Origin: Nocardioidaceae bacterium
GTDB taxonomy: Bacteria; Actinomycetota; Actinomycetes; Propionibacteriales; Nocardioidaceae
Reading direction: 5' to 3'
Length of the DNA: 11,228 nucleotides
NCBI GenBank assembly: GCA_020438665.1
Contig: JAGQUE010000499.1
Span: forward strand, 1-11,228
Positions 6,034 through 11,228 of this stretch are shown here, piece after piece. Both the position numbers and the translations under genes were made by a program. Numbering within the stretch: position 1 is the first letter of the stretch; each line of letters starts with the position of its first letter. The notes beneath the pieces were generated by a model, which was not told where the DNA came from, did no database searches, and saw only the letters and a program-made list of their open reading frames with translations.

Positions 6034-7500
6034 TCAGGCATCGCGCTCGAAGACCGACGCCGTGTCGTCGCCATAGGCGAGTCGCCAGCCCTCGGTGACC
6101 TGGAGGTCGCGAGCGAGCGCGCTGTCGGGCTCGATGACGACCACCTGGATGCGGTAGCGCGCGAGCGTGTCCTGCCAGCCGGGCGCACCCTCGGTGGTGT
6201 GCAGGTAGTCGTCGACCAGGAAGGTGTCGCCATAGAGGTCGGTGCGACCGTCGACGAACACCGGCTCGTCGGGCAGCCGCCACATGAGGTAGCCGCCCCA
6301 GTTGTAGCTGTTGAACATCGGCCCGACCGGTGGGTGGTCCTCGAGGTAGTCCACGGCTCCGACGGGGAGGCTGCGTCGCAGCGCCGCCTCGGACGCCGGT
6401 CCGCGCAGCTCCAGCACCAGCTTGGTGGCGCCGGCCGCGACGACCAGGGCGATCACCGCGCCATAGAGGGCCGTCTGGAGCCGGGCGGGCCGGTCGTCGG
6501 TGCCCGCCAGCCACCCGCGGTCCTCGAACACCGTGGCGAGGTGACGGGCCACGATCGGCGTCGCCACGAGCGCGAACGTCGCGATGTTGCGCGTGGCGAG
6601 CAGCGCCATGAAGGCCGTGCCGGCGGCCAGCGAGAAGTCGGCCCAGTCCAGCCGACGACGACTCGCACCGACGACGCCCACCAGGGCGAGCAGCAGGAAG
6701 GCGAACGGCCACGTGGCATAGGTGTGGAAGTCGGGTGACCGCCACTCCGCGATGTAGTCCTGGAGCGCGCCGATGCTCACCGTCTCGAAGGGGACCGTCA
6801 GGATCTTCCAGCCATAGGGGTTGACCATCACGGTCACCACCGAGGCCAGCGTGACCAGCGCGAGGCGACGTACGCCGGACCACGGCAGCACCGCCTCGCC
6901 CTCGGGGTCGAAGACGTGGCCCAGGATCTCACCGCCGATGGAGCCGACCAGCAGGATGAAACCGATGGCATAGCCCGCATGGAGGTTGCCCCACACCGCC
7001 ATCACCAGGGGGATCCACCACACCACGCGGATCTGCACCCCACCGGCGCCGCCGCGCTTGTGGAGGTGCAGCAGGAACAGCAGCACCGCGGTGAGCAGGA
7101 ACGAGAGCATCTGCGGCCTCGGCGTCCAGAAGATCGCGGCCGCGAGCCCGCCGAGCAGGAGGGCCAGCCCCCGTGCATAGCCGTTGCCCGACGACGAGCG
7201 GTGCACGAACCACATGCCGGCCAGGGCCAGCACGGAGGTGAAGAGGGCCAGACCGGCGGGGCCGGCCAGCCTCCAGACGCCATAGAGCAGCAGCTGGCCG
7301 CCCCAGCTGTGGTCGATCCAGGGCGCCCCCGCCTTGGTGAAGGAGAACGGGTCGGACCGGATGATGCCGTGGTCGAGGATGTACTGGCCGGCCCGCAGGT
7401 GCCACCAGGTGTCGGTGTCGGTGGGCTGCCGGGTCCCGATGATGAACAGCAGCCCGAAGAACACCACGACCGCGACCTGCTCGGTGGTGAGTCGGCGCAT
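6034..7500 (-). CDS. Polytopic membrane protein with GT-C glycosyltransferase-like features, function unknown
   Basis: The 488-residue product has around ten hydrophobic segments over residues 8-360, then a soluble C-terminal region of about 120 residues. The first loop carries DTDTWWHLR (28-36) followed by DPFSFTKAG and WIDHSWGGQLL. A DxD-type acidic motif in the first periplasmic loop is characteristic of GT-C transferases, which use lipid-phosphate sugar donors at the outer membrane face. Further conserved-looking blocks are NLHAGYAIG (172-180), VNPYGW (226-231), ATRNIATFAL (302-311) and, in the tail, FNSYNWGGYLMW (396-407) and FVDGRTDLYGD (415-425). I recognise the protein as a widespread uncharacterised family, but no enzyme activity can be assigned. 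The start is ATG at 7500, 28 nt after the stop of the polyprenyl synthase gene, with a GGGGGA tract as a modest ribosome-binding site. Cotranscription with that gene could mean a polyprenyl-linked substrate, but this is speculation. Confidence 0.8.
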   Translation of the reverse strand: MRRLTTEQVAVVVFFGLLFIIGTRQPTDTDTWWHLRAGQYILDHGIIRSDPFSFTKAGAPWIDHSWGGQLLLYGVWRLAGPAGLALFTSVLALAGMWFVHRSSSGNGYARGLALLLGGLAAAIFWTPRPQMLSFLLTAVLLFLLHLHKRGGAGGVQIRVVWWIPLVMAVWGNLHAGYAIGFILLVGSIGGEILGHVFDPEGEAVLPWSGVRRLALVTLASVVTVMVNPYGWKILTVPFETVSIGALQDYIAEWRSPDFHTYATWPFAFLLLALVGVVGASRRRLDWADFSLAAGTAFMALLATRNIATFALVATPIVARHLATVFEDRGWLAGTDDRPARLQTALYGAVIALVVAAGATKLVLELRGPASEAALRRSLPVGAVDYLEDHPPVGPMFNSYNWGGYLMWRLPDEPVFVDGRTDLYGDTFLVDDYLHTTEGAPGWQDTLARYRIQVVVIEPDSALARDLQVTEGWRLAYGDDTASVFERDA

Positions 7501-7528
7501 GCGTCCCCCGGGTGTTGGTGCGGGCGGG

Positions 7529-8530
7529 TCAGCTGGTGCGGGTCGCCACCAGGTCGGCGAACGCCTCGAGAGCCTCTCGGACCGGCCCCTGGGGCAGCGC
7601 CGTGAGTCGTTCCTTGGCCTCGGTCGCCTGGCCGACGACATAGTCGCGGGCCCGGGCCATGGCCGGGTGCTTGCGCAGCAGGTCGAGGGCCTCGGCGTGC
7701 CGCGCGTCATCGGTCAGGTCGGCGTCCAACAGCTCCCGCAGGCGGCTGTCGGCCGGGTCGGTCGACGCCCTCGCCATCAGCACCGGCAGCGTCGGAACAC
7801 CCTCGCGCAGGTCGGTGCCGGGGGTCTTGCCGGACTCGCCGGACTCCGAGGCGATGTCGAGGATGTCGTCGGAGAGCTGGAAGGCTGAGCCCACGATCTC
7901 GCCGTACTCCGTCAGCGCCTGCTGGACCTCGGCGCTGGCGCCGCCGAAGATGGCGCCGTAGCGGGCCGACGTGGCGATCAGCGAGCCGGTCTTGCCGGCG
8001 ACGACGTCGAGGTAGTGCTCCAGCGGGTCCTCGCCCGGGCCCGGCCTCATGGTCTCCTGGATCTGGCCCTCGACCAGGCGCGAGAACGTCTGGGCCTGGA
8101 TGCGGACGGCGTCGGCACCCAGCTCGGCGGTCAGCTCGGAGGACTTCGAGAACAGGAAGTCACCGGTGAGGATCGCGACGTGGTTGTCCCAGCGGGCGTT
8201 GGCCGAGTCGGCGCCACGCCGCAGCTCGGCCTCGTCCATGACGTCGTCGTGGTAGAGCGAGGCGAGGTGGGTCAGCTCGACGACGCAGGCTGCGGTGACC
8301 ACCGCGTCGGACTCGGGGCGCTCCCCCGCCTCGGCCGCGAGGAGGACGAGCAGCGGGCGGAAGCGCTTGCCGCCCGCCGCCATCAGGTGCGAGGCCGCCT
8401 CGGTGACGAAGCGGGTGCGGCTCCGGACGTGCCTGGCCAGCTCGGCCTCGACGACGGCCATCCGCTCGGTCAGCCGCCGGGCCAGCGCCTCGTCGAGGAC
8501 CGGCAGCGCCAGGCCCGGGGTCGTGGTCAC
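7529..8530 (-). CDS. Long-chain trans-polyprenyl diphosphate synthase
   Basis: The enzyme (333 residues) condenses isopentenyl diphosphate onto an allylic primer. It shows GGKRFRP (53-59), the first aspartate-rich motif DDVMD (95-99) followed by RRG, Lys180-Thr181, the QLSDDILD second aspartate-rich motif (DD at 221-222) and the KTPGTDLREG loop (235-244). Ala90, five residues before the first aspartate of DDVMD, is small, as expected in long-chain synthases. In actinobacteria a gene of this class follows nuoN and is thought to make the menaquinone side chain; the exact chain length cannot be read from sequence. The GTG start at 8530 overlaps the nuoN stop by 4 nt (GTGA), implying translational coupling. 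The open frame continues into nuoN but homology starts here. Unlike nuoN, it uses mostly TAC for Tyr. Confidence 0.93.
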   Translation of the reverse strand: MTTTPGLALPVLDEALARRLTERMAVVEAELARHVRSRTRFVTEAASHLMAAGGKRFRPLLVLLAAEAGERPESDAVVTAACVVELTHLASLYHDDVMDEAELRRGADSANARWDNHVAILTGDFLFSKSSELTAELGADAVRIQAQTFSRLVEGQIQETMRPGPGEDPLEHYLDVVAGKTGSLIATSARYGAIFGGASAEVQQALTEYGEIVGSAFQLSDDILDIASESGESGKTPGTDLREGVPTLPVLMARASTDPADSRLRELLDADLTDDARHAEALDLLRKHPAMARARDYVVGQATEAKERLTALPQGPVREALEAFADLVATRTS

Positions 8531-10119
8531 CGGATGAACTCTCCTGCCCGCGCGGCCAGGTCGAGCAGCGGACCGGGCACGACACCGAGCAGCAGCGTCA
8601 CCGCTGCCGCCACCGTGATCGTCGCCGTCGTCAGCACCGACGGCATCATCACGGCGGGGCCGTCGCCCACCGGCGCGCTGAAGTACATCAGATAGATCAC
8701 CCGGACATAGAAGAACGCCGCGACGATGCTGGCCAGGATCGCCACGATGACGACCGGCCAGGCGCCGGCCGACAGCGCCGCAGCGAACACGGTCCACTTG
8801 CCCACGAACCCGGACGTCAGCGGGATGCCCGCCATGGCCAGCAGGAACAGCGCGAAGACGCCGGCGACGACCGGGGACTCCTTGCCCAGGCCAGCCCAGC
8901 GCGACAGCGCGTTGGCCTCGCCACTGGCGTCACGGACCAGGCCGACGACGGCGAAGGCGCCCAGCGTGGTGAAGCCATAGGCCGTGAGATAGAACAGCAC
9001 CGCCTGGAGCGAGGTGACCTGGCCGTCGGCGAGCTCGGAGGCGCTCTGTACGCCCAGGAGGCCGGTGAGGATGAAGCCGGTATGCGCCACCGACGAATAG
9101 GCGAGCATGCGCTTGACGTCGGTCTGGACGATCGCGAGCACCGCACCGACGAGCATGCTGAGGATGGCGATGATCCAGAGCATGGGCTGCCAGCTCCAGC
9201 GGTCGGCACCGAAGCCGACATAGAGCAACCGCGCCATCGCACCGAAGGCGGCGACCTTGGTGGCCGCGGACATGAACGCGGTCAACGGGGTGGGCGCGCC
9301 CTGATAGACGTCGGGTGTCCAGGCCTGGAACGGCGCGGCGCCGACCTTGAACAGCAGGCCGACCGACAGCAGGCCGAGGCCGATGGTCAGCAACGTGGAA
9401 CCGCCCTGACCCGACACGACCGCCTCGGAGATCCCGGCCAGCTCCAGGGAACCGGAGAAGCCATAGATGAGGGCCATCCCATAGAGGAAGAAGGCGCTGG
9501 AGAAGGCGCCCAGCAAGAAGTACTTCAGCGCCGCCTCCTGGCTGAGGAGCCGACGGCGCCGGGCAAGACCGCTCATCAGATAGAGCGGCAGCGAGAGCAC
9601 CTCGAGGGCGACGAACATCATGATCAGGTCGTTGGATGCCGGGAAGAGCATCATGCCGCCGATCGCGAAGAGCAGCAGCGGGAAGACCTCGGTGTGCTCG
9701 AGGCCCTTGGCGGAGGCGAGCCGCTCGGCCTCGGTGCCGGGGAGGGCACTGGCCTGGCCGGCGAACGCCGTCACGCCGCCCTCGAGCCGACGCTCGGCGA
9801 ACAGCAGCGAACCGATCAGCCCCAGCACGAGGATCACCAGCCAGAGGAAGACGGTAGGGCCGTCGACGGCGAGGGCGTCCATCACGGCCATCCCGCCGCG
9901 GGCGACTCCCCCACCCAGCTTGTCGAGGCCGAGCGCGACCGTGACGGTCGTGGCGATCGCCAGCACGAGGCCACCGATGGTGAGGGTCATCTGGGCGAGC
10001 AGCCGATAGGGACGGGGCAGGAACGCCTCGAGTGCCACCCCGACGATGGCCACGCCGAAGATGACCAGCAGCGGCGCGATCTGGGCGTACTCGATGGACG
10101 GCTTGACGAAGTCGTTCAC
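8527..10119 (-). CDS. nuoN: NADH-quinone oxidoreductase subunit N (complex I)
   Basis: NuoN is an antiporter-like proton-pumping subunit of the membrane arm of complex I. The 530-residue product has about 14 membrane segments and is longer than the E. coli protein (485), partly through an extra hydrophilic stretch at about 109-146. The key charged residues are all present: Glu173 (VALEVLSLPLYL), Lys258 (LLFKVGAAPFQAWTPD), Lys288 (ATKVAAFG) and Lys441 (GFVGKW). The quinone-enzyme signature YSSVAHTGF is at 341-349. Nothing suggests loss of pumping function. Translation starts with GTG at 10119, overlapping the nuoM stop by 4 nt (GTGA), with GGAGG 6 nt upstream. Downstream it overlaps the polyprenyl synthase gene the same way. 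Tyr is encoded mainly by TAT (11 of 14), whereas Phe never uses TTT. Confidence 0.97.
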   Translation of the reverse strand: MNDFVKPSIEYAQIAPLLVIFGVAIVGVALEAFLPRPYRLLAQMTLTIGGLVLAIATTVTVALGLDKLGGGVARGGMAVMDALAVDGPTVFLWLVILVLGLIGSLLFAERRLEGGVTAFAGQASALPGTEAERLASAKGLEHTEVFPLLLFAIGGMMLFPASNDLIMMFVALEVLSLPLYLMSGLARRRRLLSQEAALKYFLLGAFSSAFFLYGMALIYGFSGSLELAGISEAVVSGQGGSTLLTIGLGLLSVGLLFKVGAAPFQAWTPDVYQGAPTPLTAFMSAATKVAAFGAMARLLYVGFGADRWSWQPMLWIIAILSMLVGAVLAIVQTDVKRMLAYSSVAHTGFILTGLLGVQSASELADGQVTSLQAVLFYLTAYGFTTLGAFAVVGLVRDASGEANALSRWAGLGKESPVVAGVFALFLLAMAGIPLTSGFVGKWTVFAAALSAGAWPVVIVAILASIVAAFFYVRVIYLMYFSAPVGDGPAVMMPSVLTTATITVAAAVTLLLGVVPGPLLDLAARAGEFIR

Positions 10120-11228
10120 TCCTGGCCTCCGGCCTCGGTCGCCGGGACGACAGCCGGCGCGTCGGTCACCCCGACATGACTGAGCGTCGTCTCGACGTAG
10201 GGGTTGATCACGTTGAGCAGGGGCATCGGGAAGAACCCGAAGAACACCAGCCCGACCAGCAGCGGCACCACGGTCCCGAGCTCACGCCGGTTGATCTCGG
10301 GCATCGCCTCGGCGATCGCGGGCGTCGGGCCGGTCATGGTGCGCTGATAGAGCCACAGCATGTAGACCGCGGCCAGCACGATCGCAGTGGTCGCGATGGC
10401 GCCGGCCCACCAGGCGTGACCGAACGCGGCGATCAGGACCATCAGCTCGGACACGAACGGCGCCAGCCCGGGAAGCCCGGCGGCAGCGAGGCCGGCGACC
10501 AGGAACAGGCCGGCCAGCACCGGCGTCACCTTCTCGATCCCCTTCATCTCGCTGATGAGCTGGGTGCCGCTGCGGCGGATCAGGAAGCCCGCCAGCAGGA
10601 ACAGCGCCGCGGTCCCGATGCCGTGGTTGACCATGTAGAGGACCGCGCCCGAGCCACCCTGCGTGCTGAACACGAAGATCCCGAGCACGATGAAACCGAA
10701 GTGCGAGAGCGAGGTCAGGCCGATAAGCCGCAGCACGTCGTTCTGCCCGATGGCCACGAACGCGCCATAGACGATCGAGATCAGCGCGAGCACCACGACG
10801 ACCGGCGTCGCCCACTGCGATGCCTCGGGGAACAGCCCGAGGTTGAAGCGCAGCATCCCGAAGGTGCCGATCTTGTCGAGGATGCAGACGAGCAGCACGC
10901 TGGTGCCGGTCGTGGCCTTCTCGGTCGTGTCGGGCAGCCAGGTGTGCACCGGGAACATCGGCGCCTTGATCGCGAAGGCGATGAAGAAGCCGAGGAAGAG
11001 CCACCGCCCCGCCGTCTGGCCGATGTCGAGCGAGGCCAGGTCGTTGAGCAGATAGCTGGGTGAGCCCTGCTGGGCGGAGACGACGTAGAGGCCGATCACC
11101 GAGGCGAGCATGATGAGGCCGCCGGCGAGCTGATAGACGAGGAACTTGACGGCGGCGCGGTTGCGACCGGGCCGGCCGAAGCCGCCGATCAGGAAGTAGG
11201 CCGGGATCAGCGTCGCCTCGAAGACGAC
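10116..11228 (-). CDS. nuoM: NADH-quinone oxidoreductase subunit M (complex I), N-terminus outside the window
   Basis: The frame is open to the right edge and gives 370 C-terminal residues; about 130-150 N-terminal residues are missing. The first visible residues, VVFEATLIPAYFLIGGFG, contain the essential membrane glutamate (E. coli Glu144). Further on are the pump lysines in FAIKAPMFPVHTWLPD and ILDKIGTFGMLRF, which are 31 residues apart as in E. coli (Lys234/Lys265). The glutamate in APFVSELMVL lies 142 residues beyond the second lysine, as Glu407 does. An ATG at 11111 is internal, since conserved sequence runs past it. The gene is part of the nuo operon, with nuoL expected just beyond the window, and its stop overlaps the nuoN start by 4 nt. 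Confidence 0.97.
   Translation of the reverse strand, partial: VVFEATLIPAYFLIGGFGRPGRNRAAVKFLVYQLAGGLIMLASVIGLYVVSAQQGSPSYLLNDLASLDIGQTAGRWLFLGFFIAFAIKAPMFPVHTWLPDTTEKATTGTSVLLVCILDKIGTFGMLRFNLGLFPEASQWATPVVVVLALISIVYGAFVAIGQNDVLRLIGLTSLSHFGFIVLGIFVFSTQGGSGAVLYMVNHGIGTAALFLLAGFLIRRSGTQLISEMKGIEKVTPVLAGLFLVAGLAAAGLPGLAPFVSELMVLIAAFGHAWWAGAIATTAIVLAAVYMLWLYQRTMTGPTPAIAEAMPEINRRELGTVVPLLVGLVFFGFFPMPLLNVINPYVETTLSHVGVTDAPAVVPATEAGGQE

Noticed and set aside
5901..6098. Plus-strand 65-codon open frame starting at ATG 5901
   Set aside because: It has no ribosome-binding site, no recognisable similarity, and its second half is antisense to the clear 3' end of the membrane-protein gene.
7501..7710. 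Longer start for the membrane-protein gene inside the polyprenyl synthase
   Set aside because: The extra residues are Arg/Pro/Ser-rich and out of frame over a conserved gene, whereas ATG 7500 is directly followed by a membrane segment and the DTDTWWHLR loop.
9082..10179. 365-codon plus-strand open frame
   Set aside because: It is antisense to nuoN. Hydrophobic codons read backwards give the Glu/Gln/His/Gly-rich product expected of an artefact.
1..11228. Defence system, phage or CRISPR content
   Set aside because: I found no repeat-spacer arrays, nucleases, toxins, integrases or structural phage genes on either strand; gene content is core metabolism and signalling.

Overview
The window is GC-rich, with most coding positions ending in G or C, GTG starts and stop/start overlaps of the GTGA type. 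Together with a KorB-type 2-oxoglutarate:ferredoxin oxidoreductase and an actinobacterial-style nuoM-nuoN-polyprenyl synthase order, this points to a high-GC actinobacterium, probably near Nocardioides/Nocardioidaceae. That placement is an inference from gene content, not a computed result. The window looks chromosomal; I see no insertion sequence, phage gene, CRISPR array, tRNA or rRNA.

Layout. Positions 1-737 (+) hold the C-terminal two thirds of korB. Convergent to it is a small, basic, secreted protein (756-1145, -). A divergent intergenic region of 132 bp then leads to rarD (1278-2186, +), a DMT-superfamily permease that looks leaderless. Everything from 2196 to the right edge is on the minus strand. 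Read in the direction of transcription from the right edge, it is nuoM (partial), nuoN, a long-chain polyprenyl diphosphate synthase, a GT-C-like polytopic membrane protein, a hairpin at 5998-6032, two tandem EAL-HDOD paralogues, and an LLM-class flavin oxidoreductase.

How the genes fit together. nuoM-nuoN-polyprenyl synthase form one tightly coupled unit, with two successive 4-nt GTGA overlaps. They supply the membrane proton-pumping arm of complex I and probably the isoprenoid tail of menaquinone, its electron acceptor. The membrane protein follows after 28 nt and is probably cotranscribed; its role is unknown. The hairpin right after its stop is a plausible end for the operon. The EAL-HDOD pair is an old tandem duplication. 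The HDOD halves remain about 80% identical by eye, while the EAL halves have diverged and lost catalytic residues, more so in the upstream copy. They are best read as non-catalytic signalling proteins, possibly c-di-GMP sensors or scaffolds.

Most of the window is ordinary housekeeping. The items most worth a second look are the decayed EAL-HDOD pair, the GT-C-like protein at the tail of the nuo operon, and an odd tyrosine codon pattern: TAT is used for about half of Tyr in a genome that otherwise avoids T in third position, and the choice depends on the next base. I did not find convincing evidence of a wholly new system.
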